Assembly (NCBI GenBank): GCA_027490915.1
Contig: JAIXXG010000013.1
Coordinates: 1 to 64,000, forward strand
Origin: Microbacteriaceae bacterium
GTDB lineage: Bacteria > Actinomycetota > Actinomycetes > Actinomycetales > Microbacteriaceae
DNA: 64,000 bases
Reading direction: 5' to 3'
A program made the position numbers and the translations under genes. Under the pieces are notes generated by a model. It saw only the letters and a program-made list of their open reading frames with translations. It was not told the origin of the DNA and did no database searches. Shown piece by piece: positions 8,277-16,938 of this stretch. Numbering within the stretch: position 1 is the first letter of the stretch; the number at the start of each line of letters is the position of its first letter.

Positions 8277-9983
8277 CTACTTCGCGGTCGTCGGAGCGGT
8301 GCCTGCGGGGATGCTCAGGGGCAGGCTCGCCTCGGGGTGGTTGAGGTCGAAGGCGGGCGACTCCGAGCGGATGCGCGGGATCGACGTGAAGTTGTGGCGC
8401 GGGGGCGGGCAGGAGGTGGCCCACTCGAGCGACCGGCCGTAGCCCCACGGGTCATTGACCGTGACGAGCGGCGCACGCCGTGCCGTGATGTACACGTTCA
8501 GCAGGAACGGGATCATCGACGCGGCCAGCAGGATCGATCCGAAGGTCGACAGCTGGTTCATCCAGGTGAAGCCGTCCTCGACGAGGTAGGTGGCGTAGCG
8601 GCGGGGCATGCCGACCACACCGAGCCAGTGCTGCACGAGGAACGTTGCGTGGAAGCCGATGAAGAGCGTCCAGAAGTGGATCATGCCGAGACGCTCGTTG
8701 AGCATCTTGCCCGTCCACTTCGGCCACCAGAAGTAGAAGCCGGCGAACATCGCGAACACGACGGTGCCGAACACCACGTAGTGGAAGTGGGCCACGACGA
8801 AGTACGAGTCGGAGACCGCGAAGTCGAGCGGCGGCGAGGCGAGGATCACGCCCGTGAGGCCACCGAAGACGAAGGTGATGAGGAAGCCCAGGGTGAACAC
8901 CATCGGGGTCTCGAACGTCACCGATCCGCGCCACATCGTGCCGATCCAGTTGAAGATCTTCACGCCGGTCGGAACCGCGATGAGCATCGTCATGAGCGCG
9001 AAGAACGGCAGCAGCACCGAGCCGGTCACGTACATGTGGTGCGCCCACACCGTCATCGAGAGCGCGGCGATGGCGATCGTCGCGTACACGAGGGTCTTGT
9101 AGCCGAAGATCGGCTTGCGGCTGAACACCGGGATGATCTCCGACACGATGCCGAAGAACGGCAGCGCCAGGATGTACACCTCAGGGTGCCCGAAGAACCA
9201 GAACAGGTGCTGCCACAGGATGGCCCCGCCTGTCGCCGCATCGAACACGTGCGAGCCGAACATGCGGTCGGAGCCGAGCGCGAAGAGCGCGGCCGCGAGC
9301 ACCGGGAACGCCATCAGCACGAGCAGCGAGGTCACCAGGGTGTTCCAGGTGAAGATCGGCATGCGCCACATGGTCATGCCGGGCGCGCGCATCGTGATGA
9401 TCGTGGTGATGAAGTTGACGGCGCCGAGGATCGTGCCGAAACCGCTCATCGTGAGGCCGAAGACCCACATGTTGCCGCCGTACCCGGGTGTGAACGTCTG
9501 ACTCGACAGAGGCGCGTACGCGAACCATCCGAACGAGGCCGCGCCCTGCGGGGTGAGGAAGCCGGCGACGGCGATGAGCGAGCCGAAGGAGTAGAGCCAG
9601 TAGGCGAACGCGTTCAGTCGCGGGAAGGCCACGTCGGGAGCGCCGATCTGCAGCGGCATGAGCACGTTCGCGAAGCCCGCGAAGAGCGGCGTCGCGAACA
9701 TCAGCAGCATGATCGTGCCGTGCATCGTGAACAGCTGGTTGTACTGCTCTTTCGTGGCGACGATCTCGAGGCCGGGAGCGAACAGCTGAGCGCGGATGAC
9801 GAGCGCCATGACGCCGCCGATGAGGAAGTACACGAACGACGTGATCAGGTACATGTACCCGATGGTCTTGTGGTCGGTGGTGGTGAGCCAGCCGACGAAG
9901 ACGTTGCCCTTGCGGCGGACCGTCGGGGAGACGTGCTCGGGCGCGGGCCCGGAGACACTCGGACGAGGTGCGGTCGTGGTCAT
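8277..9983 (-). CDS. ctaD: Cytochrome c oxidase subunit I
   Basis: A 568-residue haem-copper oxidase catalytic subunit with 12 helices. Ligands can be placed: H88 in TMHGTIM (low-spin haem a), H266 with Y270 in FFGHPEVY (CuB and the His-Tyr cross-link), H315 and H316 in WAHHMY (CuB), and H399 and H401 in AHFHYVVFG (haem a3 and haem a). It reduces oxygen to water and pumps protons. The C-terminal [18 protein letters not shown] tail is typical of actinobacterial CtaD. Length is normal and no key residue is missing. Confidence 0.98.
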   Translation of the reverse strand: MTTTAPRPSVSGPAPEHVSPTVRRKGNVFVGWLTTTDHKTIGYMYLITSFVYFLIGGVMALVIRAQLFAPGLEIVATKEQYNQLFTMHGTIMLLMFATPLFAGFANVLMPLQIGAPDVAFPRLNAFAYWLYSFGSLIAVAGFLTPQGAASFGWFAYAPLSSQTFTPGYGGNMWVFGLTMSGFGTILGAVNFITTIITMRAPGMTMWRMPIFTWNTLVTSLLVLMAFPVLAAALFALGSDRMFGSHVFDAATGGAILWQHLFWFFGHPEVYILALPFFGIVSEIIPVFSRKPIFGYKTLVYATIAIAALSMTVWAHHMYVTGSVLLPFFALMTMLIAVPTGVKIFNWIGTMWRGSVTFETPMVFTLGFLITFVFGGLTGVILASPPLDFAVSDSYFVVAHFHYVVFGTVVFAMFAGFYFWWPKWTGKMLNERLGMIHFWTLFIGFHATFLVQHWLGVVGMPRRYATYLVEDGFTWMNQLSTFGSILLAASMIPFLLNVYITARRAPLVTVNDPWGYGRSLEWATSCPPPRHNFTSIPRIRSESPAFDLNHPEASLPLSIPAGTAPTTAK

Positions 9984-9990
9984 GAGCCGC

Positions 9991-10860
9991 CTACTCCTCT
10001 TCGCTCGCGCCGGAGGTGCCCGGCAGGTTCGTGTTCGTGTTGAACTCAGGGCCGAGTCGGCCGACGTTGCCCTCGGCGCGCAGCGACTCGATGTACGCGT
10101 CGTACTCCTCCTGCGAGACGACCTCGACGTTGAAGAGCATGAGCGAGTGGAACTCGCCGCACAGCTCGGCGCACTTGCCGGCGTACGTGCCCTCCTTCTC
10201 GGGGATGAAGTACCAGTAGTTCGTCTCGTTCTCGCCCGGGATCATGTCCTTCTTGTAGAGGAAGTCGACGATCCAGAAGGAGTGGATGACATCGCGCGAC
10301 TCGATGAGGATCTCGACCTTCTGGCCGACCGGCAGGTAGAGGGTCGGGAGGGTATCGACGTCGATCGTGTTGTTCGGGCCCGTCTCCTGGGCCTGGATGC
10401 CCTGGTAGTAGACCCCGTCGGTGACGTAGTTGAAGTCCCACGCCCAGCGCTTGCCGTAGACCTCGATCGTGACGTCGGGATCCTCCAGCGGGGCCTCGAT
10501 GGCCTGCTGGTCGCGGGCGGTGAAGGCGAAGAAGCCGAGCACGAGGATCAGCGGAACGACGGTGTAGAACACCTCGATCGGCATGTTGTAGCGCAGCTGC
10601 ACCGGCAGGCCCGTCTGGCCCTTGCGGCGGCGGTAGACGATGGCCGCCCAGATGATGAGGCCCCAGGTGATGACGCCGACCACGAGCAGCACGATCCACG
10701 ACGTGACCCAGAGACCGATGACGCGGTCGACCTGGTTCGTCGTGCCGGGCTCGGTCGGCAACCAGCCGAGCTGCATCTGCGTCGTGCAGCCCGCGAGGGC
10801 CACAGTGGTGATCAGGGCGAGCGGGATCGCCGTCAATCGAAGGCGTCGGTTGGAGCGCAC
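9991..10860 (-). CDS. ctaC: Cytochrome c oxidase subunit II (CuA-bearing lipoprotein)
   Basis: A 289-residue protein with a lipoprotein signal (basic n-region, hydrophobic core, lipobox ALAGC), two transmembrane helices and an external cupredoxin domain. The CuA ligands are in the [12 protein letters not shown] segment, with an earlier His in [11 protein letters not shown]. It accepts electrons from QcrC. The GTG at 10860 is chosen because AGAGG lies about 7 nt upstream and the signal peptide starts cleanly there. An ATG at 10893 would add 11 residues and sits just after a TAGACT -10-like hexamer, so it could mark the transcript start instead. Confidence 0.95.
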   Translation of the reverse strand: MRSNRRLRLTAIPLALITTVALAGCTTQMQLGWLPTEPGTTNQVDRVIGLWVTSWIVLLVVGVITWGLIIWAAIVYRRRKGQTGLPVQLRYNMPIEVFYTVVPLILVLGFFAFTARDQQAIEAPLEDPDVTIEVYGKRWAWDFNYVTDGVYYQGIQAQETGPNNTIDVDTLPTLYLPVGQKVEILIESRDVIHSFWIVDFLYKKDMIPGENETNYWYFIPEKEGTYAGKCAELCGEFHSLMLFNVEVVSQEEYDAYIESLRAEGNVGRLGPEFNTNTNLPGTSGASEEE

Positions 10861-10959
10861 CGGAGACCTCTCGTGGGGGTGAGCGGGGAACATCGTCAGT
10901 CTACGTCACCGGCAGGTGGGCGACCGCCGTTCGACGCTCCGAAACAACTCCCAAAACGC

Positions 10960-11000
10960 CGATGAGCGGGGTCGGCCGGAGGGCTCGACCCCGCTCATCG
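10960..11000 (-). terminator. Intrinsic terminator after erpA
   Basis: Perfect 15-bp inverted repeat CGATGAGCGGGGTCG / CGACCCCGCTCATCG with an 11-nt loop. On the minus strand it is followed by a T-rich run (GTTTTGGGAGTTGTTTC). It lies about 20 nt beyond the erpA stop. Confidence 0.88.
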
Positions 11001-11020
11001 CGGGCGGGAGGGGTGACGGC

Positions 11021-11386
11021 TCAGTGGAAGCTGTCGCCGCAGGCGCAACTGCCCTGCGCGTTCGGGTTGTCGATGGTGAACCCCTGCTTCTGGATGCTGT
11101 CTTCGAAGTCGATCGAGGCGCCGTCGAGGTAGGGCACGCTCATCTTGTCGACGACGACCTCGACACCATCGAAGTCTCGGAGGGCATCGCCGTCGAGCAC
11201 GCGCTCGTCGAAGTAGAGCTGGTAGATGAGGCCCGAGCAGCCGCCGGGCTGCACAGCGAGACGGAGGCGCAGGTCGTCGCGGCCCTCCTGCTCGAGCAGC
11301 GACTTCACCTTCGCGGCGGCCGCGTCGGTGAGCACGACGCCGTGCGCGGCGTCGGTGGCCGAGGGGGTGAGAGCGGTGTCGGTCAT
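11021..11386 (-). CDS. erpA: A-type iron-sulfur cluster insertion protein
   Basis: A 121-residue HesB/IscA-family protein with the three conserved cysteines: one in QPGGCSGLIY (about residue 50) and two in GSCACGDSF near the C-terminus. It inserts Fe-S clusters into apo-enzymes in the cytosol. Its position beside the respiratory genes fits delivery to the Rieske and other proteins, as inference. GAGGAG upstream of the ATG is a good ribosome site, and TACACT (11418-11423, minus strand) gives a leader of about 25 nt. It has its own terminator. Confidence 0.92.
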   Translation of the reverse strand: MTDTALTPSATDAAHGVVLTDAAAAKVKSLLEQEGRDDLRLRLAVQPGGCSGLIYQLYFDERVLDGDALRDFDGVEVVVDKMSVPYLDGASIDFEDSIQKQGFTIDNPNAQGSCACGDSFH

Positions 11387-11489
11387 GGGTGCTCCTCGCA
11401 GATGGGTGACTGGTCTCAGTGTACGACGCGCTGCTGGATGCGCGATGGAGGTCGGCCGGGCATCCCCCGCCGCACGGGCCCCTGCCCGA

Positions 11490-12911
11490 TCAGCCCGCGT
11501 CGGGGCGGGCGTTCAGCCGCGCGAGCAGCAGCGCTTCGGTGAGGATGGCCCGCTGCAGCACGCCGAGATGCAGCGACTCGTCGGGGCTGTGCGCGCGGGT
11601 GTGCGGGTCTTCGACCCCGGTGACGAGCACCTGCGCCTCGGGGAACACCTCGGCGAGCTGCGCGATGAACGGGATCGAGCCCCCGACGCCGACGCGCATG
11701 GGCTCTTCCGCCCACGCCTCGCGCATCGAGGCCAGCGCGTCGTCGACGGCCCAGCCGCCCGCGTCAACGAGGAAGGGCTCGCCGAGGTCGATGGCGCCGA
11801 ACTCGAGGTGGGCGCCGAAGGGCGCGTGCTGCCGCAGATGGCGCTCGACGGCGGCGAATGCATCGGCGGCCCGCTGGCCCGGAGCGATGCGCACGCTGAT
11901 CTTGACTCGCACCGACGGGGCGAGCGTGTTCGAGGCGTTCTGCACGCTCGGGGCATCGATGCCGGTGACCGTGATGGCGGGCTGGGCCCAGAGCCGGTGC
12001 AGCAGCTCGCCGCGGCCGATCGGCGTGACGCCCTCGAGCAGACCGGCCTCGTCGCGCAGGCGCTCCTCGGTCATGCCCGGAACCGCCTGATCGTGGCTGG
12101 TCAGCCCCTCGACGGCGACCGAGCCGTCGGCGTCGTGCAGGGTCGAGAGCAGGCGGATGGCCGCGAGCATCGCGTCCGGCACCGCTCCCCCGAGCATGCC
12201 CGAGTGCGAGGCGTGGGCGAGCGTCGAGACCGTCAGCGTGAAGGTCGCGTTGCCGCGCAGGCCGACGGTGAGCGAGGGGGTCGTCGTGCTCCAGTTGTCG
12301 GAGTCGGCCACGACGATGACGTCGGCCGCGAGCCAGGCGCGATGCCGCTCGAGCAGGGCGCCGAACGACCGCGAGCCGAACTCCTCCTCACCCTCTATGA
12401 AGACCGCGATACCGAGGTCGAGATCGTCGACCGCCGACGCGAGAGCACGGATGGCCGCGACGTGCGCGATCACGCCGGCCTTGTCGTCGGCGACCCCGCG
12501 CGCATACAGCCGGTCGCCGCGGAGGGTGGGCTCGAACGGCGGCGAGCTCCAGTCGGAGTCGTTGCCGGGCGGCTGCACATCGTGGTGCGCGTAGAGCAGC
12601 ACCGTGGGCCGCCCCGCGCGCGCCGCCCGCCGGGCCAGCACCGCGGGCTGCCCGAGAGCGCCGTCGGGCGTCGGGGCGCGATCGACGCGCACCTCGTCGA
12701 AGACCCCGAGCTCCGTCAGCAGGGCCGCGGTGCGCTCGGCCGACTGCTGCACGTGCGCCGGATCGAAGCCGTCCCAGGACACCGAGGGGATGCGCACGAG
12801 CTCGCTGAGCTCGGCGATCGCCTGCGGGAGGCCCTGCTGCACGAGAGCCCGCAGTGCCTCGCGCTGCGCGGCGGCGAGGGCGTCAGGAGCGGGGCTGGCG
12901 TCGGGCGTCAT
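11490..12911 (-). CDS. M20-family metallodipeptidase
   Basis: A 473-residue dizinc peptidase of the PepV/CNDP-like M20 group. Metal and catalytic residues appear in order: LYAHHDVQPPG, YARGVADDKAG, IEGEEEFGS with the catalytic Glu pair, VVADSDNW, and the late His in EDPHTRAHSPDE. A dimerisation (lid) domain lies between about residues 200 and 320. It probably hydrolyses dipeptides or N-acylated amino acids in the cytosol; there is no signal peptide. TAAGAT lies 7 nt before the ATG, suggesting a leaderless transcript divergent from the DUF3043 gene. Confidence 0.93.
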   Translation of the reverse strand: MTPDASPAPDALAAAQREALRALVQQGLPQAIAELSELVRIPSVSWDGFDPAHVQQSAERTAALLTELGVFDEVRVDRAPTPDGALGQPAVLARRAARAGRPTVLLYAHHDVQPPGNDSDWSSPPFEPTLRGDRLYARGVADDKAGVIAHVAAIRALASAVDDLDLGIAVFIEGEEEFGSRSFGALLERHRAWLAADVIVVADSDNWSTTTPSLTVGLRGNATFTLTVSTLAHASHSGMLGGAVPDAMLAAIRLLSTLHDADGSVAVEGLTSHDQAVPGMTEERLRDEAGLLEGVTPIGRGELLHRLWAQPAITVTGIDAPSVQNASNTLAPSVRVKISVRIAPGQRAADAFAAVERHLRQHAPFGAHLEFGAIDLGEPFLVDAGGWAVDDALASMREAWAEEPMRVGVGGSIPFIAQLAEVFPEAQVLVTGVEDPHTRAHSPDESLHLGVLQRAILTEALLLARLNARPDAG

Positions 12912-12918
12912 GCCGGTA

Positions 12919-12924
12919 ATCTTA
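12919..12924 (-). promoter_or_regulatory. Candidate -10 for the M20 peptidase gene, overlapping a plus-strand -10
   Basis: TAAGAT on the minus strand lies 7 nt before the M20 ATG. The overlapping plus-strand TAATCT (12917-12922) could serve the DUF3043 gene, making a compact divergent promoter. Confidence 0.4.
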
Positions 12925-12956
12925 AGGCTCTCTCCGACTCGGAAGGATGTGCCGCC

Positions 12957-13550
12957 GTGGCCGCCCGCGACAACGCCAACCCCTCCCCCAGCGCCGCCGA
13001 GCAGGCGACGGCCGATGCGATCGCCGCCGCCGAGGCGATCGGCAAGGGGCGTCCGACCCCGACGCGCAAGGAGCGCGAGGCGGCCCGGAAGCGGCCGCTC
13101 GTGCCCAACGACCGCAAGCAGGCGGCGAAGGAGCACCGCGAGAAGATGAACGCCGCGCGCGAGCGGGCGCGCATCGGCATGGCGAACGGCGAGGAGAAGT
13201 ACCTCCCGCAGCGCGACCGCGGCCCGCAGAAGCGCTGGGTGCGCGACTACGTCGACGCGCGCATCTCGATCGGCGAGTTTCTGATTCCGGTGATGTTCGT
13301 CGTCATCATCCTGACGTTCATCCCCTCGGTCGAGGCGCAGACGATCTCGATCCTCGCGCTGTGGGCCTTCTTCCTCGTCGCCGTGCTCGACTCGACGCTG
13401 CTCGGCTTCATCGTGCACCGCAAGCTCGTCAAGAAGCACGGGGCCGACAAGGTCGAGAAGGTGCGCTGGTACGCGGCCATGCGCTCGCTGCAGCTGCGTG
13501 CTCTGCGCCTGCCGAAGCCGCAGGTCAAGCGCGGGCAGTTCCCCGAGTAG
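12957..13550 (+). CDS. DUF3043 membrane protein
   Basis: A 197-residue actinobacterial protein of unknown function. The N-terminal half is highly charged (RPTPTRKEREAARKRPLVPN, then a Lys/Arg/Glu-rich stretch to YLPQRDRGPQKRWVRDYVD). Two adjacent transmembrane helices follow (about residues 103-120 and 125-145), with a basic tail. This layout is the DUF3043 family pattern. The GTG at 12957 follows an AAGGA site by about 10 nt. The 3' end overlaps convergent pyrD by 26 bp. Function is not known. Confidence 0.88.
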   Translation: MAARDNANPSPSAAEQATADAIAAAEAIGKGRPTPTRKEREAARKRPLVPNDRKQAAKEHREKMNAARERARIGMANGEEKYLPQRDRGPQKRWVRDYVDARISIGEFLIPVMFVVIILTFIPSVEAQTISILALWAFFLVAVLDSTLLGFIVHRKLVKKHGADKVEKVRWYAAMRSLQLRALRLPKPQVKRGQFPE

Positions 13551-14571
13551 CGCGCGCGGCCAGACCCCGCGTCACCTGCCGCGCCCACAGCGGGCCGCGG
13601 TACAGGAACGCGGTGTAGCCCTGCACGAGCGTAGCGCCCGCCGCCAGTCGCTCGGCCGCGTCGTCGGCGGTGTCGATGCCCCCCACCGCGATCACGCAGA
13701 ACCCGCTCGGAACGGCCGCGCGAACCCGGCGCAGCACGGCCAGCGCGCGGTCGCGCAGCGGCGCACCGCTGAGCCCGCCGGCCCCGGCCGCCTCCACGAG
13801 CGCTGGGTCGGACACCAGCCCCTCCCGGCCGATCGTCGTGTTGGTCGCGATGATGCCGGCCAGCCCCAGCTCGACCGCGAGGGCGCACACCGCATCGATC
13901 GCGTCATCGTCGAGGTCGGGGGCGATCTTCACGAGCACCGGGGTCGCACCCGACTCGGCGAGCACGGCGGCGAGCAGCGGGCGCAGCAGCGCCTCGTCCT
14001 GGAGCCCGCGCAGCCCGGGCGTGTTGGGCGAGCTGACATTCACGGCGAGATAGTCGGCGACCGGCGCGAGCAGGCGCGCGGATTCGCGGTAGTCGGCCAC
14101 CGCATCCTCGACCGCCACGACGCGGCTCTTGCCGATGTTCGCGCCGATGATCGCCCGGGTGGCCCGGCGGCGCTCGCGCGCGACGCGCTCGGCGGCCGCC
14201 GCGGCACCGCCGTTGTTGAAGCCCATGCGGTTGATCACCGCGCGGTCGTCGACGAGGCGGAACAGGCGCGGGCGGGGGTTGCCCTCCTGCGGGATGGCGG
14301 TCACCGTGCCGATCTCGACGTGACCGAACCCGAGGGCCCAGAGGCCACGGATGCTCCGCGCATCCTTGTCGAACCCGGCAGCCATGCCGAACGGCGACTC
14401 GAAGCGCAGGCCGAGGGCGTCGACCGCGAGAGCCGGGTCGGGCCGGGTGAACCGACGCACGAGCCCGGTCAGCCCGAGCGCGGGGATCGCGCGGATCACC
14501 GCCACGGCGAGATGGTGCGCGCGCTCGGGGTCGAGACGTCGGAGGACGGTGCGGAAAAGCAGCTCGTACAC
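13525..14571 (-). CDS. pyrD: Dihydroorotate dehydrogenase (quinone), class 2
   Basis: A 348-residue membrane-associated flavoenzyme. An N-terminal amphipathic helix (ERAHHLAVAVIRAIPALG) marks class 2. Then come FGMAAGFDKDARSI, the FMN/substrate segments MGFNNGG and NVSSPNTPGLR (containing the class 2 catalytic Ser), VKIAPDLDD, NTTIGREGL, GGLSGAPL and the phosphate loop GGIDTADDAAERLAAGATLVQ. It oxidises dihydroorotate to orotate in pyrimidine synthesis, feeding the quinone pool. The GTG start lies 8 nt after nrdR, suggesting co-transcription. Confidence 0.96.
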   Translation of the reverse strand: MYELLFRTVLRRLDPERAHHLAVAVIRAIPALGLTGLVRRFTRPDPALAVDALGLRFESPFGMAAGFDKDARSIRGLWALGFGHVEIGTVTAIPQEGNPRPRLFRLVDDRAVINRMGFNNGGAAAAAERVARERRRATRAIIGANIGKSRVVAVEDAVADYRESARLLAPVADYLAVNVSSPNTPGLRGLQDEALLRPLLAAVLAESGATPVLVKIAPDLDDDAIDAVCALAVELGLAGIIATNTTIGREGLVSDPALVEAAGAGGLSGAPLRDRALAVLRRVRAAVPSGFCVIAVGGIDTADDAAERLAAGATLVQGYTAFLYRGPLWARQVTRGLAARATRGTARA

Positions 14572-14579
14572 GGGGCCGC

Positions 14580-15050
14580 TCAGGCCTCGTCGGTCGCGGC
14601 CGCGCCGTGGTCGCGGCGCAGCTGCGCGATGGCGAGCTCGAAGTCGTCGAGGTTCTCGAACGCCTGATAGACGCTGGCGAAGCGCAGGTACGCCACCTCG
14701 TCGAGCTGCCGCAGCTCGGGCAGGATCGCCAGGCCGATGTCGTTCGCGTCGAGCTGCGAGGCTCCCGTGGCCCGCAGGGCCTCCTCGACCTTCTGGGCGA
14801 GCTGCGCCAGGTCGGCGTCGGTGACGGGCCGGCCCTGGCACGCCTTGCGCACGCCCGCGACGATCTTCTCGCGCGAGAACGGCTCGACGACGCCGCTGCG
14901 CTTGATCACCATGAGGCTCGCGGTCTCGGTGGTGCTGAAGCGCCGACCGCACTCGGGGCACTGCCGACGGCGACGGATCGCGAGCCCGTCGTCGCTCGTG
15001 CGCGAGTCGATGACGCGGCTGTCGGGGTACCGGCAGAAGGGGCAGTGCAT
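14580..15050 (-). CDS. nrdR: Transcriptional repressor NrdR
   Basis: A 156-residue regulator of ribonucleotide reductase genes. The N-terminal zinc ribbon has MHCPFC and CPECGRRF (four Cys), followed by an ATP-cone domain ([20 protein letters not shown]) to about residue 140. It senses ATP/dATP and represses nrd operons. It usually sits beside nrdJ; here it lies between hisD and pyrD. No obvious NrdR box is seen nearby. TAGGCT (15060-15065) lies 9 nt before the ATG, so an internal promoter inside the hisD 3' end is possible. Confidence 0.96.
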   Translation of the reverse strand: MHCPFCRYPDSRVIDSRTSDDGLAIRRRRQCPECGRRFSTTETASLMVIKRSGVVEPFSREKIVAGVRKACQGRPVTDADLAQLAQKVEEALRATGASQLDANDIGLAILPELRQLDEVAYLRFASVYQAFENLDDFELAIAQLRRDHGAAATDEA

Positions 15051-15062
15051 GGTGGGGCCAGC

Positions 15063-16364
15063 CTAGAGGAACCGGGCGCGCACGGCGTCGCCGTGCGCCG
15101 GCAGCTGCTCGGCATCGCTGAGAGCAGCCACGTGGGCGGCGACCGCGGCGAGAGCATCCCGGTCGTACTCGATGATCTGCTGCGGACGCAGGAAGGTGTA
15201 CGCCCCGAGGCCCGCGGCGAACCGCGCCTGGCCGCCCGTGGGCAGAACGTGGTTGGAGCCGGCGACGTAGTCTCCGAGGCTCACCGGGGTGTGGTCGCCG
15301 ACGAAGATCGCGCCGGCGCTGCTGAGGTGCGGCAGCAGCCCGGCGGGGTCGGCCACCTGCACCTCGAGGTGCTCGGGGCCGTACGCATCGCTGAAGCGGG
15401 CGGCCTGCGCGAGGTCGTCGACGAGCACGATCGCCGACTGCGGGCCGCGCAGCGCCGTCTCGACGCGGTCGCGGTGGCGGGTCGCCGCGACTGCGCCCGG
15501 CAGGGCCTGCTCGACGGCGGCCGCGAGAGCGGGATCGTCGGTGACGAGCACGCTGCCGGCGAGCTCGTCGTGCTCGGCCTGGCTGATGAGATCGGCCACG
15601 ACGTAGTCGGGGCGGGCGGTGCCGTCGGCGATCACGAGGATCTCGGTGGGGCCCGCCTCGCTGTCGATGCCGACGACGCCCTTGACCGCTCGTTTGGCGG
15701 TGGCGACGAAGAGGTTGCCGGGGCCGGTGATGACCTGCACCGGCTCCAGGCCGAGGTCGGGCACCCCGTAGGCGAGCGCGCCGATCGCCCCGGCACCGCC
15801 CATCGCGTACACCTCGTCGACGCCGAGCAGGCTCGCCGCGGCAAGGATCGTGGGGTGCACGCCGCCGCCGTGCTCCGCCTGCGGCGGCGAGACGAGGGCG
15901 ATCGACCGCACCCCCGCGACCTGGGCGGCGACGACGTTCATCACCACGCTGGAGGGGTACACGGCCTTGCCCCCGGGCACGTACAGACCCACCCGGTCGA
16001 CGGGCTGCCAGCGCTGCCGGATGCGCGCACCCGGTGCGACCTCGGTGACGCGCTCGTCGGGCACCTGCGCGGCAGTCGTGCGGCGCACCCGGTCGATGGC
16101 CTCCTCGAGGGCGACCTGCACGGCGGGATCGAGCGCGGCCTCGGCCTCACGGAGCAGCTCGGGCGCGACCCGGATGCTGGTCGGGCGCACGCGGTCGAAC
16201 CGCTCCGCCTGGTCGAGCAGAGCGGCGCTCCCCCGCTCGCGCACCTCGGCGATGAGCGCGTCGACGACCTCTACCGCTGATCCGACATCGCTCGTCGCGC
16301 GCGGCACGACGGCCAGCAGCTCGGCGGTGGACAGGGTGCGGCCGCGGAGGTCGAGGGTTCGCAT
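15063..16364 (-). CDS. hisD: Histidinol dehydrogenase
   Basis: A 433-residue zinc enzyme that catalyses the last two steps of histidine synthesis. Markers are GLYVPGGKAVYPSSVVMN, the NAD region AMGGAGAIGALAYG, ITGPGNLFVATAKR, GIDSEAGPTEILV, zinc-site SQAEHDELAGS, the catalytic pair in YGPEHLE, and the C-terminal HG segment. Two adjacent ATGs exist (16367 and 16364). GGAGG lies 7 nt before the second, which I choose. It is not accompanied by other his genes in this window. Confidence 0.96.
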   Translation of the reverse strand: MRTLDLRGRTLSTAELLAVVPRATSDVGSAVEVVDALIAEVRERGSAALLDQAERFDRVRPTSIRVAPELLREAEAALDPAVQVALEEAIDRVRRTTAAQVPDERVTEVAPGARIRQRWQPVDRVGLYVPGGKAVYPSSVVMNVVAAQVAGVRSIALVSPPQAEHGGGVHPTILAAASLLGVDEVYAMGGAGAIGALAYGVPDLGLEPVQVITGPGNLFVATAKRAVKGVVGIDSEAGPTEILVIADGTARPDYVVADLISQAEHDELAGSVLVTDDPALAAAVEQALPGAVAATRHRDRVETALRGPQSAIVLVDDLAQAARFSDAYGPEHLEVQVADPAGLLPHLSSAGAIFVGDHTPVSLGDYVAGSNHVLPTGGQARFAAGLGAYTFLRPQQIIEYDRDALAAVAAHVAALSDAEQLPAHGDAVRARFL

Positions 16365-16367
16365 CAT

Positions 16368-16376
16368 GATTCCTCC
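16368..16376 (-). promoter_or_regulatory. Ribosome-binding site of hisD
   Basis: GGAGGAATC precedes the ATG pair. Spacing favours the second ATG (16364). Confidence 0.55.
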
Positions 16377-16435
16377 AGGGTATCTGCGGCCAGCCTCGGG
16401 AATACCCGGGCCTCGATGCGGTTGCATTGACCGTG

Positions 16436-16936
16436 ATGACCACCGCACCCGATGCCACCGGATTCGACGCGTTCGCGCAGGCCTTCCGCCGGCACGCCGC
16501 CGGCGTCGCCGTGATCACGGCGCTGTCGCCGGACGGGCGGCCCGTCGGCTTCACCGCGACGTCTCTGGCGTCGCTCGCGGCCGCTCCCCCGATGGCGACC
16601 TTCAACATGGCGCGCTCGGCGAGCTCGTGGCCCGCGATCGAGGGCACCGACCGCGTGGCCATCCACATGCTCGGGCTCGACGACCTGGCCGTCGCGAAGA
16701 TCATGGCCGGCGACAACGCCCGACGGTTCGACGGCGACCACTGGGAGCCCGGCCCCCACGGACTGCCCATCCTGAAGGGCGTCACCGCCTGGATGGTCGG
16801 CACCATCGTCGCCCGCACCGCGGTCGCCGACAACGCGATGATCGCCGTGCAGATCGAGGAGGGCGCGCTGGGCGAGCCCGATGAGCCCCTGCTGTACCAC
16901 GAGCGGGCCTTCAGAGCTCTGGGCGAGCACCTCTAG
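16436..16936 (+). CDS. Flavin reductase-like FMN-binding protein
   Basis: A 166-residue protein of the flavin reductase/NADH-FMN oxidoreductase family: FRRHAAGVAVITA, GFTATSLASLAAAPPMATFN (FMN phosphate loop), SWPAIEGTDRVAIHML, and the later LPILKGVTAWM. Members supply reduced flavin to monooxygenases or act as oxidoreductases; the partner is not evident. I chose the ATG at 16436 over an upstream TTG at 16427 because homology begins close after it. It is convergent with dnaE with a 2-nt gap. Confidence 0.88.
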   Translation: MTTAPDATGFDAFAQAFRRHAAGVAVITALSPDGRPVGFTATSLASLAAAPPMATFNMARSASSWPAIEGTDRVAIHMLGLDDLAVAKIMAGDNARRFDGDHWEPGPHGLPILKGVTAWMVGTIVARTAVADNAMIAVQIEEGALGEPDEPLLYHERAFRALGEHL

Positions 16937-16938
16937 CC

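Noticed and set aside
10861-10893. ATG at 10893 as the ctaC start
   Set aside because: Possible, but the GTG at 10860 has an AGAGG site and gives a normal lipoprotein signal length. The 10893 position more likely marks the transcript start after TAGACT.
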